Notes: generated from the letters alone by a model not told the origin. DNA of 64,000 nt from Ochrobactrum sp. Marseille-Q0166 (GCF_014397025.1 NZ_JACJUO010000001.1:508501-572500), one strand, 5' to 3'. Shown: positions 45,914-55,807, counted from the first letter of the stretch. Numbers and translations are program-made.

Positions 45914-46326
45914 CTGATGCGAAATCCCGCCGTATCGTGCTGGTTGCAGCCTGTGCACTGGTTGATGCTGATGGTCGGGTGCTTCTTGCACAACGTCCTC
46001 AAGGCAAGTCACTTGCAGGTCTCTGGGAGTTTCCTGGTGGTAAGGTTGAGGCAGGTGAAACGCCTGAAGAAACGCTGATCCGCGAGCTTCAGGAAGAAAT
46101 CGGCGTGACGACAAAAGTTGCCTGTCTCGCTCCGCTCACTTTTGCCAGCCACACCTATGATGATTTTCATCTTTTAATGCCGCTTTATGTCTGCCGCCGC
46201 TTCGAAGGTGTGGCTCAGGGGCTGGAAGGGCAGGCGTTGAAATGGGTGCGACCGAGGGATATGCGCGACTATCCTATGCCACCGGCTGATGAGCCGTTGA
46301 TCCCATTTCTGATCGATCTCTTGTGA
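45910..46326 (+). CDS. mutT: 8-oxo-dGTP diphosphatase MutT-like Nudix hydrolase
   Basis: This 138-aa Nudix protein removes oxidised nucleotides. The Nudix box runs from G44 to G65 with the pattern G-x5-E-x7-REL-x-EE-x-G. The N-terminal AACALVDADGRVLLAQRP and the GLWEFPGGK segment match MutT. It is translationally coupled to the GNAT gene. Other small Nudix substrates are possible. Confidence 0.9.
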   Translation: MTDAKSRRIVLVAACALVDADGRVLLAQRPQGKSLAGLWEFPGGKVEAGETPEETLIRELQEEIGVTTKVACLAPLTFASHTYDDFHLLMPLYVCRRFEGVAQGLEGQALKWVRPRDMRDYPMPPADEPLIPFLIDLL

Positions 46327-46440
46327 GCTTGTGGAAAGTCTTGAAATAGTACCCAATTCCTTACCTGTTAACCTTATACGTTAATTGATGATTCACTCCA
46401 CTGCGGCATTCTCTGGGATAAGCGTCCCGGAGTTAGCCTC

Positions 46441-46749
46441 ATGAGTTTCGATAATAATTATTTCAGTGCCGATCATAATGAATATACACCGGGTCCGCTC
46501 TCGAAAGCTGGTCGTGGCATCCTCAGGGTCGTGCTTCTTTTTGGTTCGGCGGCTGTTGCCCTTGCACTGATCATTGTGCCTATTTTGAACGACCAGGCCA
46601 ATAAGGTTGCGGCGCAATCCGTGTTGCCAGCGGGCATTGATCGTACCATGACGGGTTCTATCAAACGAGATGCTGTCCAGGTGCGTAAAGCGCCACTCCG
46701 TCCGATCTGTGTGATCGATGCGGATGGGAGTCATTCAGGCGATTGTTAA
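46441..46749 (+). CDS. Small single-pass membrane protein of unknown function
   Basis: This 102-aa protein has a polar N-terminus, one helix at about 28-48 (LRVVLLFGSAAVALALIIVPIL) and an extracytoplasmic tail with TMTGSIKRD and a C-terminal ICVIDADGSHSGDC, with two cysteines that could pair. I do not recognise the family. GGAG precedes the ATG. A TTAACC-rich stretch lies 60-80 bases upstream (near 46368) with TTAA-N9-TTAA spacing, which does not meet the CtrA consensus. Confidence 0.75.
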   Translation: MSFDNNYFSADHNEYTPGPLSKAGRGILRVVLLFGSAAVALALIIVPILNDQANKVAAQSVLPAGIDRTMTGSIKRDAVQVRKAPLRPICVIDADGSHSGDC

Positions 46750-46752
46750 AGC

Positions 46753-47640
46753 CTATTCGACGTTTTTGAGCGCATCAGCCAGTGAGGCCTTGGCGGAACC
46801 GGGCTTTAATGGCTTTTGTTGTGATTCATGCGGTGCCCAGCCCGAAAGCCAGATTATCGAGAAAGTTGCGCGGATGCGACCATCCGGATCGCTGAACCGT
46901 TCGGCGTAGATTTCGGCTGCACGCAGGAAAAGCTTTTTTGAAACGGGTTTGCGCGAACGATCACGCAATACATTCTGCATACCCATGGCGCGCAAATCGG
47001 CCATCAGGTTGAAAATGTTGTCATAGCGCACGGTAACGCTATCAACGTCCGTCACGGGAAGTGCAAAACCTGCACGTTGCAGAAGACCGCCAACATCGCG
47101 AACATCTGCGAAAGGGAAAATGCGCGGTGAAGCGCCGCCCGTCAGCTCGATTTCTGCCTGCAAAAGACTTTCTCGCAGTTCGCCCAAGGTTCCATTGCCG
47201 CCGAGCGCTGCGAGAAACAGCCCGTCGGGCTTTAATGCACGCGAAATCTGTATCATGGCGCCCGGAGTATCATTGGTCGAATGCAGCGATAGCAGCGAAA
47301 CGATGAGATCGGCACTCTGAGGCCGGAGCGGTAAGGCTTCTTCATCGGCGACAATCGCCGGGAAGGGGCCGTCGAGAAAAGCTTCATCGCGTTCGATGCG
47401 CAAAACCATGTCTGCTTTACCAGAATGGGCAATGGCCGCTGCTGCAAGGCCATTATGGCCTGCGAGATCTATGGCCACGGGGAAGTGGCGCTCGACAGCA
47501 TCAAGCCTGTCTTCCAGATCGTCGGCTACCCTGCGCAGCAAAAAGTCTGCACCGGACACCGCACGTCTGAAGGCACGGCGGCGGAACGCCAGCTGGAGAT
47601 CGCGATCAAAAATCGCATTTTCAGACAATTGGGCAGCCAT
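46753..47640 (-). CDS. BioC/NDUFAF5-like SAM-dependent methyltransferase
   Basis: This 295-aa class I methyltransferase resembles the mitochondrial complex I factor NDUFAF5 and bacterial BioC-like proteins. It opens with FDRDLQLAFRRRAFRRAVSGADFLLRRVADDLEDRL, has an eroded SAM loop (AIDLAGHNGLAAAAI), the LPLRPQSADLIVSLLSLHSTND strand and the SRALKPDGLFLAALGG region. In NDUFAF5 the activity is hydroxylation of an arginine in a complex I subunit; a similar role here is possible. It is divergent from comF with about 80 bases between starts. Confidence 0.85.
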   Translation of the reverse strand: MAAQLSENAIFDRDLQLAFRRRAFRRAVSGADFLLRRVADDLEDRLDAVERHFPVAIDLAGHNGLAAAAIAHSGKADMVLRIERDEAFLDGPFPAIVADEEALPLRPQSADLIVSLLSLHSTNDTPGAMIQISRALKPDGLFLAALGGNGTLGELRESLLQAEIELTGGASPRIFPFADVRDVGGLLQRAGFALPVTDVDSVTVRYDNIFNLMADLRAMGMQNVLRDRSRKPVSKKLFLRAAEIYAERFSDPDGRIRATFSIIWLSGWAPHESQQKPLKPGSAKASLADALKNVE

Positions 47641-47719
47641 TGCGATTCCGTCTTCTCTTTCGGATATGCGTAGTTAATATGGATATGAGCGTAGATGCAT
47701 TCGAACGGGGGCGAATGCA

Positions 47720-48508
47720 ATGGTTGATGACGACAGGGCACATCAAAGCTTGTTGTTCAGGCTTAAAACGGGAGTGTTTGGCGCTGTTCGCAGCTGCTTG
47801 CGCATGTCTGCCGATATTCTTTTTCCAGCGAGTTGTATCGGTTGCCGCATACAGGTTTCTGAGCCCGGAACGCTGTGTCCACATTGCTGGTCGCAATTGC
47901 GTTTTATCGAAAAGCCCTACTGTCCGGTACTTGGCATTCCGTTCAATCATGATTTCGGCGAGAATTTCATGAGCGCCGAAGCAATCGCCGATCCACCGCC
48001 GTTTCGCCGTCTGCGCTCGGCTGTGTTGCATAGAGGCGCTGCACAGCGCATGGCGGTAGCACTCAAGTTTCATGATCGAACCGATCTTGCGCCGTGGATG
48101 GCGCGCTGGATGCAACGCGCTGGGCGCGAACTGCTGGATGAGTGCGATGTCATTATGGCTGTGCCTTTGCACAAGTGGCGCTTCTGGTCGCGGCGGTTTA
48201 ACCAGTCGGCAGAGCTGGCGCGTGCATTGGCGCAGCTGAGCGATAAACCTTTTGCACCACAGGCAGTTAAGCGTATTCGCCGCACCAGCCAGCAGATCGG
48301 ACTTGGTTTGAAGGAACGCAAGCGAAATGTCGATGGCGCTTTCCGGGTGCCAAAGGAGCATGACATTCATGTGCGTGGACGCCGCGTGCTGCTGATTGAT
48401 GATGTTTATACGACGGGATCAACGGTGAAGGCTGCCACGCGGGCGCTGCTGCGTGGCGGTGCAAAAAGCGTGGATGTGCTTACATTCAGCCGGGTTTTGC
48501 CGGATTAG
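47720..48508 (+). CDS. comF: ComF family protein (phosphoribosyltransferase-like)
   Basis: This 262-aa protein has an N-terminal zinc-ribbon-like region with C39-x2-C42 and C53-x2-C56 (CIGC, CPHC) and a phosphoribosyltransferase domain with the PRPP motif VLLIDDVYTTGST. ComF proteins act in DNA uptake and recombination in other bacteria; the role here is not known. It is divergent from the BioC-like gene. grxC follows after 68 bases. Confidence 0.92.
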   Translation: MVDDDRAHQSLLFRLKTGVFGAVRSCLRMSADILFPASCIGCRIQVSEPGTLCPHCWSQLRFIEKPYCPVLGIPFNHDFGENFMSAEAIADPPPFRRLRSAVLHRGAAQRMAVALKFHDRTDLAPWMARWMQRAGRELLDECDVIMAVPLHKWRFWSRRFNQSAELARALAQLSDKPFAPQAVKRIRRTSQQIGLGLKERKRNVDGAFRVPKEHDIHVRGRRVLLIDDVYTTGSTVKAATRALLRGGAKSVDVLTFSRVLPD

Positions 48509-48576
48509 TGAACATATCAGGGGCTTCCAGATCGTTGCTTTGCCACTTATATAGTGGGCAACGAATGGAGTTTTAC

Positions 48577-48843
48577 ATGACCGATGTTACGATCTATACC
48601 CGCCCCGGCTGCCCTTACTGCACGCGTGCGGTTGGCCTTCTGAAAGACAAGGGTGTCGAGTTTAACGAAATCAATGCAGGCGCTACACCTGAATTGCGTG
48701 CGGAAATGCAGGCGCGTTCGGGCCGCAACACCTTCCCGCAGATTTTTGTCGGTTCAGTGCATGTTGGCGGTTGCGACGATCTCTTTGCTCTCGACAATGC
48801 TGGCAAGCTTGATGGCCTGCTTGCGACCGGCGAACTGAACTAA
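48577..48843 (+). CDS. grxC: Glutaredoxin 3
   Basis: This 88-aa cytoplasmic thiol oxidoreductase has the active site C12-P-Y-C15 after YTRPG, and the glutathione-binding TFPQIFVGSVHVGGCDDL region. It reduces ribonucleotide reductase and mixed disulfides. The ATG at 48577 is chosen because TGGAG lies upstream and the family sequence starts there; the frame extends upstream to 48508. Confidence 0.95.
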   Translation: MTDVTIYTRPGCPYCTRAVGLLKDKGVEFNEINAGATPELRAEMQARSGRNTFPQIFVGSVHVGGCDDLFALDNAGKLDGLLATGELN

Positions 48844-48865
48844 CATCATGATGGGGGAGATACCT

Positions 48866-49714
48866 ATGAGCACTTTTCGCGCCGCTGCCGTTCAGATGCG
48901 TTCGGGCACCGATGTGGCCCGCAATGTTGAGGCGATGGAAAAACTGGTTTCCGATGCCGTGGCAAAGGGTGCTCAATATGTGCAAACCCCTGAAATGACC
49001 GGAGCGCTGATGCGCGATCGTGCCGCGCTTTTTGCAAGTTTGCGCGATGAAAACGGAGACCTTGTCTTCAAGGCAGCATCGGCACTTGCAAAGAAGCACG
49101 GCATATTCCTGCATATCGGATCAACGGCTATTGCAGCCGGTGACGGCAAGATTGCCAATCGTGGCGGCATCTTTGCCCCGTCCGGTGACAAGATTGCGAC
49201 CTATGACAAGGTTCACATGTTTGATGTCGATCTCGACAATGGCGAAAGCTGGCGCGAATCGGCAACCTATGAACCGGGCAAGGAAACGGTGATTGCTGAA
49301 TTGCCTTTTGCCAAAGTTGGCATGGCGGTCTGCTACGATATTCGTTTCCCGCAATTGTTTCGCGCGCAGGCGCTGGCGGGCGCCAATGTGATTACCGGAC
49401 CAGCTGCTTTCACACGCCAGACGGGTGAAGCTCACTGGCATGTTTTGCAGCGTGCGCGCGCAATTGAAAATGGTGCATTCCTGATATCTGCCGCTCAGGG
49501 CGGTGTGCATGAAGATGGTCGCGAGACTTATGGTCATTCGCTGATCGTTTCACCATGGGGTAAGGTTCTGGCAGAAGCTGCTCATGATGAGCCCGGTGTA
49601 ATTATCGCCGATATCGATGTCAGCGAAAGCACTGCTGCTCGTGCGAAAGTGCCAAACCTCAAGAATGCGCGCGAGTTTTCGGTGAAGGTCGCCCAAGAGA
49701 ACGAGGACGCATAA
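48866..49714 (+). CDS. Carbon-nitrogen hydrolase (nitrilase superfamily)
   Basis: This 282-aa enzyme has the nitrilase catalytic triad E43 (TPEMTG), K115 (YDKVHMFD) and C156 (AVCYDIRFP). It is closest to the Nit2/deaminated-glutathione amidase type, which hydrolyses deaminated glutathione; this fits its place after grxC. ATG 48866 is chosen for the GGGGGAG site upstream; an ATG at 48848 is also in frame. It ends three bases before the DUF1178 gene. Confidence 0.9.
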   Translation: MSTFRAAAVQMRSGTDVARNVEAMEKLVSDAVAKGAQYVQTPEMTGALMRDRAALFASLRDENGDLVFKAASALAKKHGIFLHIGSTAIAAGDGKIANRGGIFAPSGDKIATYDKVHMFDVDLDNGESWRESATYEPGKETVIAELPFAKVGMAVCYDIRFPQLFRAQALAGANVITGPAAFTRQTGEAHWHVLQRARAIENGAFLISAAQGGVHEDGRETYGHSLIVSPWGKVLAEAAHDEPGVIIADIDVSESTAARAKVPNLKNAREFSVKVAQENEDA

Positions 49715-49717
49715 TCT

Positions 49718-50143
49718 ATGATCCGCTTTTCGCTTCATTGCGATCACGGCCATGAATTTGAAGGCTGGTTTCGTGACAATGCCGATTTCGACCGGCAGTC
49801 AGAGCGTAAACTCGTCACTTGTCCTGCCTGTAACTCTGCTCAGGTTCAGAAATCTTTGATGGCGCCTGCCGTCTCCACCAGTCGCTCTAAAGAGCAGGTG
49901 GCGATTGCCATGAGTGAAGCGCAGAAGCAGATGCTTGAACAAATGCGGGAGCTGAGTCGTAAGGTCCGTGAAAACGCGGATTATGTTGGCGATCAGTTTG
50001 CCGAAGAAGCACGCAAGATCCACTTTGGTGAGACTGAAGCGCGGGGCATTTACGGCGAAGCTTCAAAGGAAGATGTTCACTCACTCATCGAAGACGGCGT
50101 TGATGTGATGCCTTTACCTGTTTTCCCGGAAGACAAGAACTGA
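49718..50143 (+). CDS. DUF1178 family protein
   Basis: This 141-aa protein has an N-terminal zinc-ribbon-like motif (SLHCDHGHEFEGWF, then TCPACNSAQVQKSLM) and a helical C-terminus ending in DGVDVMPLPVF. DUF1178 has no assigned function. It follows the nitrilase gene by three bases, a pairing common in alphaproteobacteria, so the two may work together. Confidence 0.9.
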   Translation: MIRFSLHCDHGHEFEGWFRDNADFDRQSERKLVTCPACNSAQVQKSLMAPAVSTSRSKEQVAIAMSEAQKQMLEQMRELSRKVRENADYVGDQFAEEARKIHFGETEARGIYGEASKEDVHSLIEDGVDVMPLPVFPEDKN

Positions 50144-50175
50144 CTGCAATTGTGAATGCGTAGGAGAATGGGCGC

Positions 50176-51057
50176 ATGAAACTGATGGATTCCGCGCCCT
50201 TCCTTTTAATAGCGACGGGCATACTGCTGGGGCTTATTCTGCCGCTGGGGAAGATCGCTGCCGAAGCAGGTATTCCACCTGCAATGTGGACATTCCTGTT
50301 TTCAGCCAGTGCGGGGATTATTCTGCTTCTGGTTTTGCTTTTGAGCAAAAAGCGGGTGGGATTCTCGGGTGGCAGGCTGCGCTATTATATTTGCACCGCC
50401 GCGATTTCCTATGCGCTGCCCAATCTCCTGATCCTGTCTGCGATACCGCGGCTTGGCGCTGGTTTCACGGGTATCATGTACACGCTGTCGCCGGTGATCA
50501 CGCTGCTCATTTCGATGGGGTTTGGTCTTCGTCGACCGAATGGTTTGGGTATCGCGGGCATTATCGTAGGCTTCATCGGCGCAATTATGGTTGCAATGAC
50601 GCGTGGCGAGGTTGGCAAACCAGCCGATCCTCTATGGATCGGGCTTGCGCTTCTCATTCCGGTTTTTCTTGCGATGGGGAATGTCTATCGCACTCTCGAC
50701 TGGCCGAAAAATGCTGATCCGACCGAGCTTGCTTCGGGAAGCCATCTGGCCGCAGCCGTCATGCTTTTGATTGGGATGTTATTGTTTAACGGCGATTTCC
50801 CGATTGAGACGCTGGCGCTTGCGCCGTTGACAGCAGTCGCACAGGCTATTGCGTCAGCTGGCATGTTTGCCTTGTTCTTCCGACTGCAGGCCGTTGGTGG
50901 TCCCGTCTATCTCAGCCAGATCGGTTATGTGGCAGCAGCGCTGGGGCTGATTTCCGGCACGTTATTCTTGGGTGAACACTATCCGCCGCTCACATGGATC
51001 GGCGCGGTCGTCATCGCCATCGGTGTGGCGCTGACGACGAGAGCGCAGAAACGCTGA
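50176..51057 (+). CDS. EamA-domain DMT-family permease
   Basis: This 293-aa protein has ten helices in two EamA repeats. Conserved segments are ILLGLILPLGKIAAEAG, NLLILSAIPRLGAGFTGIMYTLSPVITLLISMGFG and the closing GTLFLGEHYPPLTWIGAVVIAIGVALTTR. It probably exports a metabolite or drug; the substrate is unknown. It is convergent with ubiG, with 11 bases between stops. Confidence 0.87.
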   Translation: MKLMDSAPFLLIATGILLGLILPLGKIAAEAGIPPAMWTFLFSASAGIILLLVLLLSKKRVGFSGGRLRYYICTAAISYALPNLLILSAIPRLGAGFTGIMYTLSPVITLLISMGFGLRRPNGLGIAGIIVGFIGAIMVAMTRGEVGKPADPLWIGLALLIPVFLAMGNVYRTLDWPKNADPTELASGSHLAAAVMLLIGMLLFNGDFPIETLALAPLTAVAQAIASAGMFALFFRLQAVGGPVYLSQIGYVAAALGLISGTLFLGEHYPPLTWIGAVVIAIGVALTTRAQKR

Positions 51058-51068
51058 TAGTTGCTCTA

Positions 51069-51815
51069 TTAAGCAGGCCGCTCAGCGAGAACCATGTAGT
51101 TAACGTCGGTATCGCGAGAACGGCTCCAGCTGTCGGTTAGCGGATTGTAGGTTACGCCCAATTTGTCGATGAGATTGAGACCGGCTTTGGAAAGTGCTGC
51201 TTCGAGCTCTTCCGGGCGCACCAGCTTTTCATATTGATGCGTGCCGCGTGGCAACCAACGCAGTACATATTCAGCACCGATGATCGCGAGGCCATAGGCC
51301 TTGAGCGTGCGGTTAATGGTGGCGACAAACATCAAGCCACCCGGCTTCACCATTTCGCTGGTCGCAGACATGAAGAGATCGACGTCAGAGACGTGTTCGA
51401 CCACTTCCATGTTCAGCACGACATCGAATTTCTCCCCAGCTTCGGCCAGAGCTTCTGCAGTGGTCGCGCGATAATCAACCTCGACACCGCTTTGGGCGGC
51501 GTGGATTTTTGCGACTTCGATATTGGTTTCGGATGCATCTGCGCCGATCACCGTGGCCCCCAGACGTGACATCGGCTCGCACAACAGGCCGCCGCCGCAA
51601 CCGATATCGAGCAAGCGCAGACCTTCAAACGGACGTGGGCTGTTCGGATCGCGGTTAAATTTTTCGCAGACCTTCTCCTTGATATAGGCAAGGCGCGTCG
51701 GATTGAACTTGTGGAGCGGACGGAACTTGCCCTGCGGGTCCCACCATTGCGCAGCAATGCGCGAAAAATGCTCGATTTCAGAAGCATCGATTGTGGTGCG
51801 GGCAGTCTCGTTCAT
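51069..51815 (-). CDS. ubiG: Ubiquinone O-methyltransferase UbiG
   Basis: This 248-aa SAM-dependent enzyme does both O-methylations of ubiquinone synthesis. The SAM motif LLDIGCGGG is at 68-76; the opening [27 protein letters not shown] and the [23 protein letters not shown] segment are typical of UbiG. It is divergent from lysC, as in Brucella and Sinorhizobium. It ends close to the convergent permease gene. Confidence 0.95.
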   Translation of the reverse strand: MNETARTTIDASEIEHFSRIAAQWWDPQGKFRPLHKFNPTRLAYIKEKVCEKFNRDPNSPRPFEGLRLLDIGCGGGLLCEPMSRLGATVIGADASETNIEVAKIHAAQSGVEVDYRATTAEALAEAGEKFDVVLNMEVVEHVSDVDLFMSATSEMVKPGGLMFVATINRTLKAYGLAIIGAEYVLRWLPRGTHQYEKLVRPEELEAALSKAGLNLIDKLGVTYNPLTDSWSRSRDTDVNYMVLAERPA

Positions 51816-51932
51816 ATCATTCTCCTGCGGAAGCGGCGTGCAGTTCTGCTCTCAAGGTAGCGTCTTAAAGTCAAGGATCAAATCAAATTCCTGAATCGTG
51901 AGCGCTGATTATTGTTTCACGGGAATCATACC

Positions 51933-51961
51933 CTTGCGGAAGCGCGACATTTTAGCTATGT
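51933..51961 (+). promoter_or_regulatory. Candidate housekeeping promoter of lysC
   Basis: CTTGCG (51933-51938), a 17-base spacer and CTATGT (51956-51961) resemble the alphaproteobacterial sigma-70 consensus CTTGAC-N17-CTATAT. It lies about 85 bases before the lysC start. Confidence 0.5.
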
Positions 51962-52043
51962 GACCCCGGGTTTGTCTGTCGCAAGAAAATAATGTTTCGG
52001 CAGGCGTTAGTGTAATTTTTCAAAAGACGGGACGTATCCTTAA

Positions 52044-53315
52044 ATGGCGCGCATCGTGATGAAATTCGGCGGCACTTCTGTGGCCGATCTGGAACGCATC
52101 TCTAATGTGGCGCGCCACGTCAAACGTGAAGTCGATGCGGGCAATCAGGTTGCCGTCGTGGTCTCCGCAATGTCGGGAAAGACGAACGAACTGGTCAACT
52201 GGGTGCAGAACATGCCCAAGGTTGCCGGTGGCACGTCACCTTTCTATGATGCACGCGAATATGACGCGATTGTTGCTTCTGGCGAACAGGTAACGAGCGG
52301 CCTTCTGGCCATTGCGCTGCAGTCCATTGGCGTTGACGCGCGTTCGTGGCAGGGCTGGCAGATTCCGATCAAGACCGACAATGCACATGGTGCTGCCCGT
52401 ATTCAGGAAATCGACGGATCAGAAATAATCCGTCGTATGGAAATGGGGCAGGTTGCCGTTGTTGCCGGTTTCCAGGGGATTGGTCCTGATAATCGCATTG
52501 CAACGCTTGGCCGAGGTGGTTCGGATACATCGGCCGTTGCCATCGCGGCAGGTGTGAAGGCGGATCGCTGCGACATCTATACCGATGTTGATGGCGTTTA
52601 CACGACTGATCCGCGCATTGAACCCAAGGCAAAGCGCCTTTCCCGCATTACATTTGAAGAAATGCTGGAAATGGCTTCGCTTGGTGCCAAGGTTCTGCAG
52701 GTGCGCTCGGTCGAGCTTGCCATGGTACACAAAGTACGCACTTTCGTGCGCTCAAGTTTTACGGACCCCAATGCACCGGGCATGGATGATCCGATCAACC
52801 CGCCCGGAACACTCATTTGCGACGAGGATGAAATCGTGGAACAGCAGGTCGTCACTGGTATCGCTTATGCGAAGGATGAAGCTCAGATTTCGCTCCGACG
52901 CGTGGCCGACCGGCCGGGTATCTCGGCAGCAATTTTCGGTCCATTGGCCGAGGAGCACATCAATGTCGATATGATCGTCCAGAACGTATCGGAAGACGGT
53001 TCGAAAACCGACATGACCTTTACGATTCCAACAGGTGATATCGACAAGGCATTGCGTGTTCTCGATAAGGCGAAGGGTGAAATCGGTTCCGATCACATTC
53101 AGTCTGAAACCGGTCTTGCCAAGATTTCCGTGATCGGCATCGGTATGCGCAGCCATGCAGGCGTTGCAGCGACTGCTTTTAAAGCGCTTGCCGAAAAGGG
53201 AATCAATATTCGTGCGATCACTACATCAGAGATCAAGATTTCCATCTTGATTGATGGTCCTTATGCAGAACTCGCAGTTCGTACACTGCATGGCGTCTAC
53301 GGTCTCGATAAATAA
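52044..53315 (+). CDS. lysC: Aspartate kinase
   Basis: This 423-aa enzyme phosphorylates aspartate, the first step to lysine, DAP, threonine and methionine. The nucleotide motif KFGGTSVA is at 7-14; RGGSDTSAVA, DVDGVYTTDPR and MLEMASLGAKVLQ are conserved. Two ACT domains occupy the C-terminal third (from about 265) and should give feedback inhibition by lysine or threonine. It is monofunctional. The gene has its own terminator and is followed by ptsP. Confidence 0.96.
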   Translation: MARIVMKFGGTSVADLERISNVARHVKREVDAGNQVAVVVSAMSGKTNELVNWVQNMPKVAGGTSPFYDAREYDAIVASGEQVTSGLLAIALQSIGVDARSWQGWQIPIKTDNAHGAARIQEIDGSEIIRRMEMGQVAVVAGFQGIGPDNRIATLGRGGSDTSAVAIAAGVKADRCDIYTDVDGVYTTDPRIEPKAKRLSRITFEEMLEMASLGAKVLQVRSVELAMVHKVRTFVRSSFTDPNAPGMDDPINPPGTLICDEDEIVEQQVVTGIAYAKDEAQISLRRVADRPGISAAIFGPLAEEHINVDMIVQNVSEDGSKTDMTFTIPTGDIDKALRVLDKAKGEIGSDHIQSETGLAKISVIGIGMRSHAGVAATAFKALAEKGINIRAITTSEIKISILIDGPYAELAVRTLHGVYGLDK

Positions 53316-53346
53316 ATAACCGGCTGGGCCTGGTTCGTTTTGAAAC

Positions 53347-53382
53347 AATGCCGCTCCCCATAATCTGGGGGCGGCATTTTCT
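53347..53382 (+). terminator. Terminator after lysC
   Basis: AATGCCGC (53347-53354) pairs with GCGGCATT (53371-53378), with an inner CCCC/GGGG helix and one bulged T, followed by TT bases, 32 bases after the stop. Confidence 0.85.
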
Positions 53383-53536
53383 TATTATATGAGTTATCAG
53401 ATTTTCTGATGAAGAGACTAGACGTGGGTGGCAAAAATGCTCACAAAGGATTCGGCGTAACGCTTCGCAGGCGGGTAAAGGGAACTGGCTTTGCGGAAAA
53501 GCAGCGCCTGTACCAAATGAGGAGCGCTCTACGATC

Positions 53537-55807
53537 ATGCGTGATCTGACAACTGGTCCCCGCGTGCTGCTGAAGCGGTTGCGCGAATTGATGGCGGAAC
53601 CGCTGGAGCCGCAAGAACGCCTTGACCGGATCGTCCGTGAAATCGCGCAAAATATGGTTGCGGAAGTTTGTTCCTTCTACATTCTTCGTGCGGATGGCGT
53701 TCTTGAGCTTTATGCAACCGAAGGTCTCAATCCACAGTCTGTTCACTTGGCGCAGTTGCGTTTGGGGCAGGGGCTCGTCGGTACAATTGCCGCCAGCGCA
53801 CGCCCTTTGAACCTGACTGATGCGCAAAGCCATCCCGCCTTCGCCTATCTGCCTGAAACGGGTGAAGAAGCCTATAATTCATTCCTCGGTGTCCCTGTTC
53901 TTCGCGCTGGTCGCACTTTGGGCGTTCTTGTCGTCCAGAATCAGACCAAGCGGGCATATCGCGAAGACGAGGTTGAAGCACTTGAGACGACAGCTATGGT
54001 TCTTGCGGAGATTATCGCGACTGGCGATGGTCTGCGGCTGGCGCGTCCGGGTATCGAACTTGATCTCGGCCGTCCGATGAGTGTTACGGGCAACGCGCTC
54101 AATGACGGCATCGGCCTTGGTCATGTCGTGCTGCACGAGCCGCGTATCGTTGTAACTAATCTCTTCAATGAAGACAGTCAGGCAGAGTTAACACGACTGG
54201 AAACGGCACTCGGATCTCTGCGTATTTCCATCGATGACATGCTGTCGCGCCGTGATGTGGCTGTGGAAGGTGAGCATCGCGAAGTATTGGAAGCCTATCG
54301 CATGTTTGCGCATGATCGTGGCTGGGTGCGTCGTCTGGAAGAAGCTATACATAATGGTCTGACGGCGGAAGCAGCGGTCGAAAAGGTGCAGAGCGACACG
54401 CGCGCGCGCATGGTACATCTGACCGATCCTTATATGCGTGAACGTCTGTCCGATTTTGATGATCTGGCAAACCGCCTGCTGCGTCAGCTCATGGGGCGGG
54501 ATGTGAAAACCATCGCCGAATCACTGGCTAAGGATGCCATTATCGTCGCACGTACGATGGGGGCTGCCGAGCTACTCGACTATCCACGTGAGCGCTTGCG
54601 TGGCGTTGTTCTGGAAGATGGCGCAGCCACCAGCCATGTAGTGATTGTTGCGCGCGCGATGGGTATTCCCGTGGTTGGTCAGGCCAAGGGCGCTGTTTCC
54701 ATGGCGGAAAATAACGATGCCGCTATTGTCGATGGTGATGAAGGCATTGTGCATCTGCGCCCACAGACGGATGTGGAAACTGCATATGCGGAAAAGGTAC
54801 GCTTCCGGGCACGCCGTCAGGCGCTTTATCGGGAATCGCGTGACAAGCCTGCATTGACAAAAGACGGCGTCGATATTTCGCTGTTGATGAATGCCGGGCT
54901 TCTGGTTGATCTGCCGCAGCTTTCTGCGTCGGGCGCCGCAGGCATTGGTTTGTTTCGTACCGAGCTTCAGTTCATGGTGGCGTCGACCTTCCCACGTGCA
55001 GAACAGCAGGAACGTCTTTACCGTTCGGTGATTGAAGCGGCTGGTAACAAGCCAGTAACTTTCCGAACGCTTGATATTGGTGGCGATAAGGTGCTTCCAT
55101 ATTTCCGCGCAACCGGTCAGGAAGAAAACCCGGCTCTTGGCTGGCGCGCGATCCGTCTGACGTTGGATCGGCCCGGTTTGTTACGCACCCAGTTGCGCGC
55201 GCTTTTGAAAGCGGCCGGTGGTCGTGAGCTCAAAATCATGCTGCCGATGGTGACAGAAGTCAGCGAAGTGAAGGCTGCACGCGAGATCATTGATCGCGAA
55301 GTGCGTCATCTTTCGCGCTTTGCACACACGTTGCCACTTAATCTTAAGCTTGGCGCAATGATCGAAGTGCCAGCGCTTTTATGGCAGCTCGATGAGCTGA
55401 TGTCGCTGGTGGATTTTGTCTCCGTTGGTTCTAACGATCTGTTCCAGTTTTTGATGGCGGTTGATCGCGGAAACTCGCTGATTTCTGGCCGTTTTGATCA
55501 GCTGTCGCCTGCATTTCTGCGTACACTGCGTCACATTGTGGATGCAGGTAATCGGCACGGTAAGCCGGTGACATTGTGCGGTGAAATGGCAGGGCGTCCA
55601 CTGACAGCGATGGCGCTGATAGGTCTTGGTTTCCGCTCAATTTCGATGTCGGCCGCAAGCATTGGTCCAGTTAAAGCAATGCTGGCAGCGCTTGATGTGA
55701 GTGAGCTGAATGCTTTGCTGAATGACAAGCTGGACAAGCCAAACGGTGCGCATTCGCTACGCGAATTGCTGCTTCAGTTTGCAGAAGACAACGATATTCC
55801 GCTATAG
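53537..55807 (+). CDS. ptsP: Phosphoenolpyruvate-protein phosphotransferase EI-Ntr
   Basis: This 756-aa first enzyme of the nitrogen PTS transfers phosphate from PEP to NPr. An N-terminal GAF domain (about 1-165, LDRIVREIAQNMVAEVCSFYIL) may sense glutamine. The EI N-domain follows, with the phosphorylated histidine H367 in GAATSH. The PEP-binding barrel has GLFRTELQFM, TFRTLDIGGDK and the catalytic cysteine in TLCGEMAGRP. In Brucella relatives the PTS-Ntr links to BvrR/BvrS. It follows lysC after a terminator, and prfA follows after 93 bases. Confidence 0.96.
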   Translation: MRDLTTGPRVLLKRLRELMAEPLEPQERLDRIVREIAQNMVAEVCSFYILRADGVLELYATEGLNPQSVHLAQLRLGQGLVGTIAASARPLNLTDAQSHPAFAYLPETGEEAYNSFLGVPVLRAGRTLGVLVVQNQTKRAYREDEVEALETTAMVLAEIIATGDGLRLARPGIELDLGRPMSVTGNALNDGIGLGHVVLHEPRIVVTNLFNEDSQAELTRLETALGSLRISIDDMLSRRDVAVEGEHREVLEAYRMFAHDRGWVRRLEEAIHNGLTAEAAVEKVQSDTRARMVHLTDPYMRERLSDFDDLANRLLRQLMGRDVKTIAESLAKDAIIVARTMGAAELLDYPRERLRGVVLEDGAATSHVVIVARAMGIPVVGQAKGAVSMAENNDAAIVDGDEGIVHLRPQTDVETAYAEKVRFRARRQALYRESRDKPALTKDGVDISLLMNAGLLVDLPQLSASGAAGIGLFRTELQFMVASTFPRAEQQERLYRSVIEAAGNKPVTFRTLDIGGDKVLPYFRATGQEENPALGWRAIRLTLDRPGLLRTQLRALLKAAGGRELKIMLPMVTEVSEVKAAREIIDREVRHLSRFAHTLPLNLKLGAMIEVPALLWQLDELMSLVDFVSVGSNDLFQFLMAVDRGNSLISGRFDQLSPAFLRTLRHIVDAGNRHGKPVTLCGEMAGRPLTAMALIGLGFRSISMSAASIGPVKAMLAALDVSELNALLNDKLDKPNGAHSLRELLLQFAEDNDIPL

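Noticed and set aside
51816..52043. Lysine riboswitch before lysC
   Set aside because: The region is too short and shows no matching multi-helix core; only a promoter-like sequence is seen.
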